A stretch of 64,000 bases of DNA from Antedon mediterranea. Lineage: Eukaryota; Echinodermata; Crinoidea; Comatulida; Antedonidae. The first letter of the stretch is position 1. Each line of letters starts with the position of its first letter. The stretch is taken from contig NC_092678.1 in NCBI RefSeq assembly GCF_964355755.1, positions 6,792,922 through 6,856,921 of the forward strand. Direction: 5' to 3'. The position numbers and the translations under genes were made by a program. Of the stretch, positions 43,488 through 53,479 are shown one piece after another. The notes below the pieces were generated by a model that saw only the letters and a program-made list of their open reading frames with translations, made no database searches and was not told where the DNA came from.

Positions 43488-43624
43488 ACCAAAAAAATTT
43501 GCCCAAATATGGTATTGATATGCTCAAATATGATAGTGGTATGACATCACCATGTCCATATAGGCCTATAGGCAAGATCAATTTTTTTTGTCACATAAAA
43601 TTTGATAGTGTAGACAGATCTTAA
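43488..43624. mobile_element. MITE-A copy, left end degraded
   Basis: It contains TTGCCCAAATATGGTATTGA, a central TGTCCATATAGGCC and the right end ACATAAAATTTGATAGTGTA with GACAGATCTTAA. Confidence 0.7.
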
Positions 43625-44025
43625 CAATCATTCTACGCAAAATATTTCAGAGCGTGCGCACAATGCATTTAACTCGACAGCTGCCGTAGTCTACAACAGT
43701 GGCGCGTAGTGAAAATGCAAGGTCGATAATAATGTTTTATGGCGCCGCCAAGATGCTACAAACACGCCAAAATGGCATTTGCTACACTGTAATGATTATT
43801 TAAATAATCGAACTGATAATATGCGACGATGAATGATATTTATATTATTTATTTTGAATCTAGGCCTACTAAACTGACCTTTATAAATAGGCCTATATTC
43901 AATGCGAGTTGGGTACAAAATACATAAAGCGGATTTTGCTATGTTTTTGTATGTGGTATAGATTTACAAAATATGTAAACGTAAGTGTAAAAGTAATAAG
44001 GTACGCGATCATAACACGTTACCTA

Positions 44026-44213
44026 CAGTGGCGTAACATAGAGACCCGAGTCCCCTGGTTTAGGAACCCTAAGTGGCCTTCCAACACTGGAGACATTAGA
44101 CAACGCTGGAGACAACAATTTAATGCCTTTTCCTCTGGGCACTGCTCAGGGGCCCTATAAGCTCTTGGGCCCGTGGGTTTAGCCAGTGAGCGTTCATAGC
44201 CGTTACGCCACTG
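44026..44213. mobile_element. hAT-type MITE with CAGTGGCGTAAC ends
   Basis: The ends CAGTGGCGTAAC and GTTACGCCACTG are exact inverted repeats. Flanks GTTACCTA and CTTACCTA match at seven of eight bases, the 8-bp target duplication expected for hAT elements. The interior has TCCCCTGGTTTAGGAACC, also found as a fragment at 23396-23416. The 83-codon frame here is not a gene. Confidence 0.85.
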
Positions 44214-44244
44214 CTTACCTACCTCAAGTTAATTTTTTTTCTCA

Positions 44245-44360
44245 CTAGGACGCATCGCAAGGACGTAAACGCAACGCAAATAATTTGACCAATCACAATT
44301 AATGGATTATTCGACATTCCGCGTTGTCATTGGCTTGCGTTGCGCTTACGTCCTCCCGCG
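44245..44360. mobile_element. MITE-B copy, ends degraded
   Basis: It contains CACTAGGACGCATCGCAAGG, then CCAATCACAATTAATGGATT and the inverse GCGTTGCGCTTACGTCC. Only part of the terminal repeat remains. Confidence 0.65.
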
Positions 44361-44374
44361 CTTCATCCTAAAGC

Positions 44375-44624
44375 TTGGTTCCCACTAGAACGTAACGCAA
44401 GGACGTAAACGCAACGCAAGCGTTTTAACCAATGACACGCGAAGTTATAGACAGTTAGTAACGCAAGGACGTAAACGCAACGCAAGCGTTTTAACCAATG
44501 ACAAGCGAAGTTATAGACAGTTAGCAATCACAAGCGAATAAGTCATCGCTTGTGATTGGTCAATTCACTTGCGTTGCGTTACGTCCTTGTGTTGCGTCGC
44601 TAGTGGGAACCAAGCTTGATGGTC
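44375..44624. mobile_element. MITE-B copy with internal tandem duplication
   Basis: It is bounded by GCTTGGTTCCCACTAGAACG and GTCGCTAGTGGGAACCAAGC. A 66-base left-arm segment starting GTAACGCAAGGACGTAAACG is present twice (44391 and 44457), enlarging the left arm only. Confidence 0.8.
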
Positions 44625-45118
44625 AGGAATCATAAGCATAACCTAAACATTGGGAAGGCAGGGACACATTTGTTTACATTATTAACATTAGTTAAAGTTT
44701 ATAACAATTCCGTGAAATCTTACAATAATCAATAAATAATATTCAACCTTCAAAGAAAATTTTGAATAATACAAACGCTGTCTACTGACGTCATGATGAC
44801 GCAAAAGACTAAACATTTTTCACGATAGACATCATTGGACAGCTATTTTAAATCTACTATAAAATTGTTCGGTAATTTCTTTTCTCTCTTATTAATTGTA
44901 ATTGTGATTTTGTCTCTTTAAAATGGCAATATCATTTCAGGCATTATTTCTTTGCGAGGAAAAAAAAAGTTATATACAAATAATGAATGCAACTACAACT
45001 ATTGTTATGAGGTGAAAATAAAATATTTTCACCGAAAGAAAGGTGCATGGATAAAAATTAAATAATTTGTTTTATATAACATCTAATTATTATATACTTT
45101 TTTTGCATCTGTAGTAAT

Positions 45119-45234
45119 TTTGCACACGCAAGTACATATTTGCACTCGTATAGTACCAATTTGCACTGGTAGTACACATTTGCACCCGTATGGTACACAT
45201 TTGCACTCGCATAGCACAACTATGCACCCAAAAT
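45119..45234. repeat. Tandem repeat of about 22 bp (ATTTGCACTCGTATAGTACC type)
   Basis: Five or so imperfect units with TTGCACNCGTATRGTACACA. A G15-type homopolymer follows at 45243. Open frames on both strands here are repeat-driven. Confidence 0.75.
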
Positions 45235-45259
45235 CGTATATTGGGGGGGGGGGGGGAAG

Positions 45260-46250
45260 AGGTCGACAGTTTGGAGTAAGACTGAAAGAACACCAAAAAA
45301 AGACACTGAAAAGGTCTCCGATCGCAAATACACCCGGGCAGCTAGAAAGGAATCAACATCCGAAATCCACAAATCCACCATCACAGACTTGGAGGGGGAA
45401 AAAATTCTTGACAGAGACTCTAACCCATTCACGCGTAGAATCAGAGAGACAATCCAAATCAGAAAGAGGGGTCTCACGCAATCAACCGCGACGAAGGGGC
45501 TGTATTTCTCGATCACGTATACACATCATTGCTACGAAAAAATATGACGTCACCTAGAAACAATAGCAACAGATTTTCAGGAAGTAGCAGTGGACCGGAT
45601 CACTTGTGATCAAGACATCAGTCAAGATGGCGAAAGTTAAAGAATGTGAGTAATTTCTTTACTAGATTTGTCAAACAAAATGATTTATTTATTATCTACA
45701 ATCCTACAAAATGCACTCATTCACGGGTGTACCCGACTATTCAACGGCGTTTAATAGGCCAGTAAATTCAATGCACGACACGTGATACCTAATCAACCAT
45801 CAAGTGTATTATAAAATAGAAATAATAAACATAAATGAAGAATAATAATAATAATACATAAGATGCATGCCATGCCATTAAAATTCATGAGTGTGGTTAC
45901 GTGATTTGAACTAGGATACAGGGGATCTAAAATTCATTGAAATTAAGAATTTCAACGAACTGATATTAACAGAACTAATTAAAATTCAATAGCGCTAAAT
46001 TATTATCTATTATAAGCTTTGTGTCTTATACGAAGGATGAATTTCAAAATGTCAAAAGTAATTTACCAGCACTGATTTCTTTGAAAACTAAAATGAACGA
46101 CAGGCTGACATTCAAAGCATATAGAGTTAATTATTACCGTCTATACCATCAGTCCCAACACTGCCGTATAATGTTAGGGATGGAATAATTTTCATTTTAA
46201 AACAAAGATTTCTATATTCGGGAAAATTAATTTAAGGCCTTACACTTTAT
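45260..46250. other. Intergenic, less AT-rich stretch then AT-rich
   Basis: The part 45260-45560 is less AT-rich than its surroundings and open in two frames (up to 145 codons on plus), with no recognised motif. ATGGCGAAAGTTAAAGAATG followed by TGAGTAAT at 45626-45651 could be a short first exon (MAKVKEC) with a GT donor at 45648. Without downstream exons this remains a guess. Confidence 0.3.
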
Positions 46251-46264
46251 GAAAAAATAAATCG

Positions 46265-46575
46265 CCACGAAAGGGATGAGACGGGGTTGATAGTAATAGA
46301 GTATCAAAATGACCGGAATTTAAGGCCACATATTAAAACAAACCCGCCACGAATGGGAGAGAGTGGGGGAGTATATAATAGAGCATCTAAATGACCAGAG
46401 TTTAAAGCCACATGAAGAAGAAACCCGCCACGAATGGGAGGAGACGGGGGTGGGGGAGTGTATTATGATAGAGCATCAAAATTACCGGAATTTAAGGCCA
46501 CATATTAAGAAGGAAAACCCGCCACGAATGGGAGGAGAGTGGGGGTTGGGTCGGTTAGTATATCATTTTAAGTAG
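46265..46575. repeat. Tandem repeat of about 90 bp, three to four copies
   Basis: Units carry CCGCCACGAATGGGAGGAGA, then GGGGGAGTATA and TAGAGCATCAAAATGACCGG, AATTTAAGGCCACATATTAA. Copy lengths differ through small insertions. Confidence 0.8.
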
Positions 46576-46834
46576 ATGATCGGAATTGCACTGAGACATT
46601 TAAACTTTAACATTTGAAAACCGGCACGGAGGGTTGGAGATAGTTGGGGTTCCGACGCCCCACCATTCCACAAGGATCCCCGCTCTGAATACAAAATCGA
46701 TAACTTGTATTAGTTTCGAAAAATTGTTAAAACTGAAATAATTCATTGTAACGCCTTAGTAAATTTGACAATTTATTTCTCTTATATTGTTTTGGTGAAT
46801 TATGGATATGGGAAAAAGAATTTGACTTTGTAAA

Positions 46835-47035
46835 CCAAATCAAGGTATAGGAGTTGATAATGCAAAACTTTGTAACTATTATTGTTAATATGTTATAATA
46901 GCCTGGTTTAAACTAACAAATGATTATGATGAGGTATGGTGATTTAATCAAATATTATAATGTGACGTCCTCACACGTCTTTGATTTTCTTTCTTCTTCT
47001 TTTCTGATCTTTTTAATGTTGATTGGAGTTTAATT
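46835..47035 (+). mobile_element. LINE 3' end fragment 1
   Basis: It matches the 3' part of the neighbouring element at 47520-47720: GTTGATAATGCAAAACTTTG, AAATGATTATGATGAGGTAT and AATGTGACGTCCTCA. It is therefore a truncated copy of the same retrotransposon 3' region. Confidence 0.6.
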
Positions 47036-47041
47036 CATAGG

Positions 47042-47770
47042 ATGCCTTACGAATGTACTCCTGACACTAAAACACAATTCCTGCAGTTCAGATTTATACA
47101 TATAATTCTTCCCACAAATAAGTTACTGCACAGAATTAGCCTGGTTCAAGATGATAAATATTCTATTTGTAGTAAAAAAAAAAAAACCAGTAGAATATCT
47201 AATATGGTCTTGCGAGAAAACTTCTAAATTGTGGGACGATGTGTTTTATTGGTTCAGGAAATTAGACATCCGTTTTAAAATAGATTATATAGACATATGC
47301 TTTGGTATTTTTGAATACAAATTTACAATTTTAGTAACATGTTTTTTTACTTCTTACTAAGAGATATATATATATATAAATGCAAGATTTATAAAAGTCC
47401 TCTTAACTTCAATCACGTTAAGGACTGGGTACTTTTTACAGAAACTGTGGAGAATAATATTGCAAAAAATAGAAATAAGTATAATGTCCATATCAAAAAA
47501 GTATTGTAAACTAAATTAAGGAATAAGAGTTGAAAATGCAAAACTTGGTAATCATTATTGACAAGGGGTTATTATAACCTGGTTTAACTTAAGAAATGAT
47601 TATGATGAGGTATTTGTGGTATATCAAACATTGAAAGAGATAATGAAAAAAGAGAATGACGATTGAGATAATGTGACGTCCTCAAGCGTCTTTGGTTTTT
47701 CTTTTTGTTTCGTTCTGTTTAGTGTAATGTTTTTGATAAAAGGAAAAAAAAATAAAGTTTTTGAAAAAAA
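47042..47770 (+). pseudogene. LINE ORF2 C-terminus (zf-RVT region) with 3' UTR and poly(A)
   Basis: Frames from 47042 and 47151 together read TPDTKTQFLQFRFIHIILPT, NKLLHRISLVQDDKYSICSK, then VEYLIWSCEKTSKLWDDV. This is the C-rich zinc-binding region that follows reverse transcriptase in several animal LINE clades. The frame shifts near the A-run at 47173, and stops follow, so it is a dead fragment. A 3' UTR with GTGACGTCCTC precedes AATAAAG and a long A-tract near 47765. No RT domain is attached. Confidence 0.65.
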
Positions 47771-48159
47771 AAAAAAAAAAAATTTTTAATATTAATTTCA
47801 ATTAAAAATATATAGTTTCTGTTCAGTTTTGTAATTCCCGTGAAACTCTATTTGTCGGAACATTCAACACATTTCCCGTTTCGTTGAACCATCTTTACAC
47901 ACATCTAAATTCAAATAATTATGCAACGGAAAATAACATAACGTTATACAAATTTCCTACTTTTTTTTATTTGAAGATTGTTAAAATTCTGTCTGTTATT
48001 CTGTACAACCTCAATTCTTTTTGTATGTTATCTGTAAAATGATTTCATGTCATTATGGTATTCCGAAATAAAAAAAAATAGGCTAATAATGAAAAACAAT
48101 TGAGAATACAGTAGTGTGTGCACGCAGCGCGCGCCAAGTGGTAGCCGAGCTACTACTTT

Positions 48160-48296
48160 GAGAAAAAAAAGTGTGATGTCCCCAAATATGGTGGTGATAT
48201 ACCTAAATATGGTAGTGATATGAGATCATCATGTCCATATATGGACATGTCACATGGTTTTGTCAAGTAAAGTTTGATAGTGTAGACAGAGCTTTA
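48160..48296. mobile_element. MITE-A copy
   Basis: It contains AAGTGTGATGTCCCCAAATA, the centre ATGTCCATATATGGACATGT and the right end AAAGTTTGATAGTGTAGACA followed by GAGCTTTAG. The left terminal repeat is missing. Confidence 0.75.
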
Positions 48297-48324
48297 GTTC
48301 CAAACCTATTCAGATTCGGACCAA

Positions 48325-48531
48325 GTGATTCCCATCTGCTTGATGTCAAGGTGTGTCGAAAGGGAGGAAGGCATTGAGTTATCATGCGGGTTAAGGCAGG
48401 GGTGCCGCGCGCAAAATATAGCCATACAATCGACACTGAGCTTTCCTCGACTATTAGACCTACTCTACTTGGATGATAGGGACTTAAAACCGAAGGCCCA
48501 GAGTGGTCACATGTGGATCCTGTGTATTTAA
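48325..48531 (+). pseudogene. Possible degenerate LINE reverse transcriptase fragment
   Basis: The frame includes ELSCGLRQGC and, 25 residues on, LLDLLYLDDRDL. The first resembles the GLRQGCPLSP block and the second the Y-x-DD catalytic block of LINE reverse transcriptases, but the spacing is too short and the rest is not alignable. It may be an internally deleted relic. Chance similarity is possible. Confidence 0.35.
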
Positions 48532-49030
48532 GAACTCGGGGTGTGTGGATGGGGTTCCTGGTCCCTGTCGACAGAAGCCTGTACAGAACGAAGGTGAGAA
48601 GGAACGTTGTATATTTCGTTCACACCTGTGCGCAATTCCGCCTTACAGGCTACGAGTCGCAGCTTATTTCTTCACATTTACATTACATATCAACTATCTA
48701 AAAATAGAATATAGGCCTATGAAAGTGTGTTTTAGAACATGTATTTTTCCTGTGTGATCAAGACACTATAAATCAATCAACAGGCCTGCTTTTGTAACTG
48801 TATGTTAACCCACTTCTATCAATAAACCCCATTAGCACTTAAATCAGAAACAGAAATCGATAATAGGTAAAACACGGCACAATGTACGGTTGTGTAGTAG
48901 GAACGTTAAGGTTTAACAGAATTGATTGACAGTTCTATTAAAACAATGAAGAACATAAATTAAATTCTGTCGTAAAAACTGACTGGCGTTCAGTTTTGGA
49001 TACAGTATGCAAAGCGTGAAGATAATTAAG

Positions 49031-49397
49031 TTAAGCTTGGTTCCCACTAGAGACGTAACGCTAGGACGTCGCAACGTAAGCGAGTTAACCAATGAAGCTT
49101 GGTTCCACTTGTTCCCACTACGACGTAACGCAAGGATGTAAACGCAACGCAAGCGTGTTTACCAATTACAAGCGACAGTTCGAATAATCCATCGCTTGTG
49201 ATTGGTCAACTAACTTACGTTGCGTTACGACCTTGTGTTGCGCTTCTAGTTGGAACCAAGCATTACAAACGATAGTTCGAATGAGCCATCGCTTTTGATT
49301 GGTCAAATCACTTACGTTGCGTTACGTCCTTGCGTTGCGTCGCTAGTGGGAACCAAGCCTTCGTCCTAATTGCGTTGCGTCTTTAGTGGGAACCGAG
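49031..49397. mobile_element. Nested MITE-B copies
   Basis: Terminal motifs GCTTGGTTCCCACTAGAGAC (49035), GCTTGGTTCCACTTGTTCCC (49098) and right ends TTCTAGTTGGAACCAAGC (49261), CGCTAGTGGGAACCAAGC (49357) and TTTAGTGGGAACCGAG show at least two copies inserted in or beside one another. Two central CCATCGCTTGTGATTGGTCA / CCATCGCTTTTGATTGGTCA blocks support this. Confidence 0.75.
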
Positions 49398-49796
49398 AAT
49401 TATACTGTATTTGTAAAATTATCACGAAATGCTCGGATCGGACACGAAGTGCAATAACATAAAAACAAAAATGATTTCCCAAAAGAGTAAAACAATATAT
49501 AAAATATGGATAAATCCTATTGTAATTTAAAAACACTAAACATGAACTAATTAAGAATTTTGAAGTATTATCAAACAAAGTATTAAATTTAGATCGGCTG
49601 ATCTACACACGATTCCACCGGACGTACCGATATGAAAAAATAAATAATATATAAAACAAATAAATAAAATAAACCAGGGAAGAGTGATTTTTTTTTTTTG
49701 GAGTACTACATTTTGCCAAGTAATAAATGAAATAAAAAACAAATAGCATAGTATAGTTTGAGATTTACTATTCATGAGCAGAACCTCTATTAAGCT

Positions 49797-49909
49797 TGGT
49801 TCCCACTGGTTCCCACTAGAGACGCAACAAGTGAGTTGACCAATCACAATCAATATATTATTCATAATAATAATAATTATAACTGTTGCGTCGCTAGTGG
49901 GAACCAAGC
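49797..49909. mobile_element. MITE-B copy with TTA target duplication
   Basis: It runs from AGCTTGGTTCCCACT to TAGTGGGAACCAAGCA, flanked on both sides by TTA. It is a short copy of about 113 bases. Confidence 0.8.
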
Positions 49910-49944
49910 ATTAAGTGGACATGGCCAAACAAACTGGTCCCTAA

Positions 49945-50320
49945 AGCCGATTTTCCACTAGGCGAATTTGTTCGCGCGAATCAAAAGCGTCATGCTATGC
50001 ACATGCGTATTCGCGTTTCTGTCTGTCATATACTGCCTTCTTCGACGAATTCTATTTCCTTTGATTTTTCGCTTTAGCGAAATTTACTAGTTCGAATTGT
50101 TTCTATTTTTTGCGAAGCGAAATATTGCGCAACCAATCAGAGCTCAGGAAATGAGCTATGACGCTTTCATGCGCACTCATGCGAATCGAAATGCTCAGCA
50201 ACCACGCGAGGAACATGAACGTCGCAGCTATTCGCTCATGTAGTGGAAAGAGAGTAGGCGATTTTTTTCTCTTCGAAACGTTTGATTCGCGCGAACAAAT
50301 TCGCCTAGTGGAAAATCGGC
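49945..50320. mobile_element. 376-base palindromic MITE, TAA target duplication
   Basis: AGCCGATTTTCCACTAGGCG and its exact inverse form the ends. The inverted repeat continues through AATTTGTTCGCGCGAATC, at least 38 bases, and partly inward (TTCGCTTTAGCGAA centre). TAA lies on both sides. This is the best-preserved inverted-repeat element in the window. Short ends with a TAA duplication suggest a PIF/Harbinger-type source. Confidence 0.85.
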
Positions 50321-50439
50321 TTAATAGAGGTTTCCACTGAATAGGGGTTAAAATATATCATATTTCCCCTTGTACACTTTATAAGGTATCCCCTTAATAA
50401 GGGGTTTGTTTCATTTGAAAACGTCCCCTTAAATAACAA

Positions 50440-51800
50440 ATTTAATAATGAATAGAGAAGGAGTTTTATTGTATTTTTGGGCATTAAATTATTAGTAAAA
50501 AAAAACGAAAAAAAAAAAAAAAACAACACCCCAAACAAGAAAAAAAAAAAGCACACAAAATATTTTCAACCTTTGAACCTTTGAATGTGTTTTTCTATTT
50601 CCCAAAAGATCAAGAATAAAAAGATAAATCGTTGTAATTTAAAAACTAATTAACAAGTTTTCTTTAAGTAATTAAAGCATAAAATGTCGATTATCCCCCC
50701 AAAAATTGGGAAGATTTCCAATTTAACGTTTAATACGATTTTATTTTAATAACTTTCACAAAAGATTGTTAAAACAAATCTACGTACAAGGCCGTAAAGA
50801 GAGGAATAATAACAGTCGAGGAAAAGACTAACATGACGTAGTTTAGTCGTCACAAATCGGATTCAAATATTTCATTTTTAATTTTTTTTTTTTTTACACT
50901 TTACCAATCTGAAATCAAAACTACGTCATCCATTAGTTCATTGGTCCTCTACAACTTTGTGTAGGCCTATATAAGTGAATTATTTGCTACTATCCCCTTA
51001 CTGTACTTACTTAAACAAAAGTAAAACGAAAATTCCAACTGAGAGAATTATCGATAATTGGAATGCTTACCTGCATCTGACCTGACGTTTTGTCGATTTT
51101 TATGAAAAAGAACGTTGTTATGCAAGGCCTAAATTTAAAGTAGGCCTTTGAAAATCAATGTTAACAAATCTACGAGAGTTTAAATAATGTACAAATCTGC
51201 CAATGTTACTACTGTTGTGCCATTTAAAAAACATGTAAGTAAGGAATAAATCTCCTCGTTAACCCGATACATAAATTGTTATATCTGCTGATTGTTCTCT
51301 TTTAACTTTTATATGTTGTACTGGTGATAAAATGTAATCTCCGCTGACTGCTAAACAACTATTTTGAGGGCGAACATTCGTTAAAAATATAAAAATGTCT
51401 CATGAACTCTTGGCCTAGGTAGGCCTGCAAGCAAGAATATTAATATTACAAGTTCCTTCTTCTTTTCCATAATATTTATCTATTTTCAAGTTCTATATTT
51501 AAATGTTATGATGTCGCTTTGGTGGTATACAGTATAAAATGTAGAAAGTGGTAAATATATGACATAAAAAAATTACAAACGATGAAAATTTTAAGTGAAA
51601 TACACTGTAAATAGTTAATGATTTTTATTGTTTTTATATATCAAATATGTTTATAGTAATGTAGTTTCAATTGTTATTTTGTAATTTTTAATGCAAGCAA
51701 TGGAATTTCCAGAAATGGATGAAAATAAAATTTGAATCTTGAATCTTGATTACCGTTTTGTAACATTAGTGATTTGTTAATTTCGTATCACGTGTCGTCA
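50440..51800. other. Intergenic, no recognised gene
   Basis: AT-rich with long A and T homopolymers (50500-50550, 50880-50895) and no recognisable coding sequence. Confidence 0.5.
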
Positions 51801-51812
51801 ATTGTTAGGTCT

Positions 51813-52012
51813 ACTGCCCGGTACAAGTCAAATGTTCTATTGCACGGTACAAGTTGAATGGTTCTATTGCACGGTACAAGTTGAATGGTTCTATTGCACG
51901 GTACAAGTTGAATGGTTTTATTGCACGGTACAAGTTGAATGGTTCTATTGCACGGTACAAGATGAATGGTTCTATTGCACGGTACAAGTTAAATGGTTCT
52001 ATTGGACGATCG
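51813..52012. repeat. 27-bp tandem repeat, seven copies
   Basis: The unit GGTTCTATTGCACGGTACAA (then GTTGAAT) repeats about seven times with few substitutions. Because 27 is a multiple of three, frames stay open and encode repeated FYCTVQVEW or NGSIARYKL. There is no evidence for expression. Confidence 0.9.
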
Positions 52013-52043
52013 GCCTTGAGCCATGTAAATATTTATTTTCTTT

Positions 52044-52204
52044 AAGCTTTGTTCCCACTTGGACGCAACGTAATGACGTAGCAAACTGAAGGCGGCGAGT
52101 TGACCAATGGCAAGCGATAGTTCAAATAATCCATCACTTGTGATTGGTCAAATTAGGTGTTGCGCTTACATCCTTGAGTTTGCGTACTAGTGAGATCCAA
52201 GCAT
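52044..52204. mobile_element. MITE-B copy
   Basis: It runs from AGCTTTGTTCCCACTTGGAC to TACTAGTGAGATCCAAGCAT with central CCATCACTTGTGATTGGTCA. TTA (left) and TAA (right) flank it. Confidence 0.7.
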
Positions 52205-52230
52205 AATGGACGACTCGGGAGACAACCTAA

Positions 52231-52437
52231 AGCTTGGTTCCCACTAGCGACGCAACGTAACGTAATCTACGCAACGTAAGCAAATGCCCTTCTAATAATT
52301 GTGTTTGCTCCCGCCTGCGTGAAATCAAACCTGCGATATTTGCAGCACTATTGCGTCGTCGGTTCCCACTTGTGATTACGCAATACAACACTTTGCGTCA
52401 ATACGTCGCTGCTTGCGTTCTAGTGGGAACCACGCGT
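52231..52437. mobile_element. MITE-B variant copy
   Basis: It begins AGCTTGGTTCCCACTAGCGA and ends CTAGTGGGAACCACGC. The interior (ATGCCCTTCTAATAATTG, GTGAAATCAAAC, GATTACGCAATACAACACTT) matches the variant at 42074-42262, so MITE-B has at least two subfamilies. Confidence 0.75.
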
Positions 52438-52728
52438 TACTTTCGTAGGCCGAGGAGGTTATTTCAATAAATTTGCGTCAAACCAAAACGGAAATTAAGG
52501 ATTCATCAAATTTGTTCCGAATTAAGAAAATAAATTGGTTATATTTTTCTGTTTATCATTCAAACAATCAAACAATTGTTCATCGTCAAATGATATCGCC
52601 TAATGCAAGAAAAACCACAAAGGTACGCAGTCATGTATATTATTGGCATGATGACATCATCAGTATAGTGATTGATCAAATTACTTGCATTGCGCTTACG
52701 TTGTAAGTACTGTAATTGTCGCCTTTTC

Positions 52729-52868
52729 CTAAAAAATATGATATTCCCATATACTACTACTATATGGACATGATGATATCATGTCACTACCATATTTAAG
52801 ATCACTACCATATATGGGCACATCACATTTTTTGGACACATAACGTTTGATAGTGTACGTCAATGCTG
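52729..52868. mobile_element. MITE-A copy, diverged
   Basis: It contains TGATATTCCCATATACTACT, ACCATATATGGGCACATCAC and the end CATAACGTTTGATAGTGTAC. The terminal CAGAGCT is lost. Confidence 0.65.
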
Positions 52869-52879
52869 TTATGCCGTTT

Positions 52880-53477
52880 TCAAAGGTGAACTGTTTACAT
52901 TGTTTGTTTACGGCGTTGATTAAAGATAAAAAAATAATTTTCTTTTAAAATATTCTTGTCTTCATTGAAACATTACACAGAAGTTAAATATGCATTTGCT
53001 ATCAATTGAACTCAAGATGCAACAGAGTGACGTAATGAGTAAGTGCGCGGAAAACAATGACGTCACATCGTAAATAGAGAAAATGTAAACAAACTATTTA
53101 GGACAATAATCTCATAATTCTCGAATCATACAATAAAACATTTGTTGGTTTGTTTATGGCTCGTTCTACATTGTTTGTAATCTTTTCTCTGTTTTAATAA
53201 TTGACAGTATTCGAAGATATGGAACACTGTCAGATAATGAAATAGAAATACAGCCTTATTAAATGCACCCCCGAGAACCCCGATTGATACAATGCAACGA
53301 CGTAAACGTAACGTATCGATGCAACAAGGCGTAAGAAAACTTACACTGTGTGTCAAAAGTGGAAACCAACGACGCAATCACGTTCCCGTAGACGAATGAT
53401 TCATTTAACGTCATTTTCAGTCCTTGCGTACTGTACGTCGCAAAAAGGATGATTCAATTTTTTGTAAGAGGGGGATG
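52880..53477. other. Spacer with MITE-B-like remnants
   Basis: Fragments such as CGACGTAAACGTAACGTATC (53298) and GTCCTTGCGTACTGTACGTCGC (53420) resemble MITE-B arms, but no complete element can be outlined. No gene was seen. Confidence 0.45.
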
Positions 53478-53479
53478 CT

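Larger units (their letters stand above)
49778..50430. repeat. Family E repeat split by two later MITE insertions
   Basis: AGCAGAACCTCTATTA at 49778 continues after the insertions as AGTGGACATGGCCAAAC and TAGAGGTTTCCACTGAATAG to CCCCTTAATAAGGGG near 50405. The interrupting elements are the MITE-B at 49797 and the palindrome at 49945, each flanked by a 3-bp TTA or TAA duplication. This gives a relative age order. Confidence 0.65.

Noticed and set aside
45120-45557. 145-codon plus-strand open frame
   Set aside because: The first third is a 22-bp tandem repeat and a G homopolymer; the rest has no recognisable motif and is antisense-open as well.
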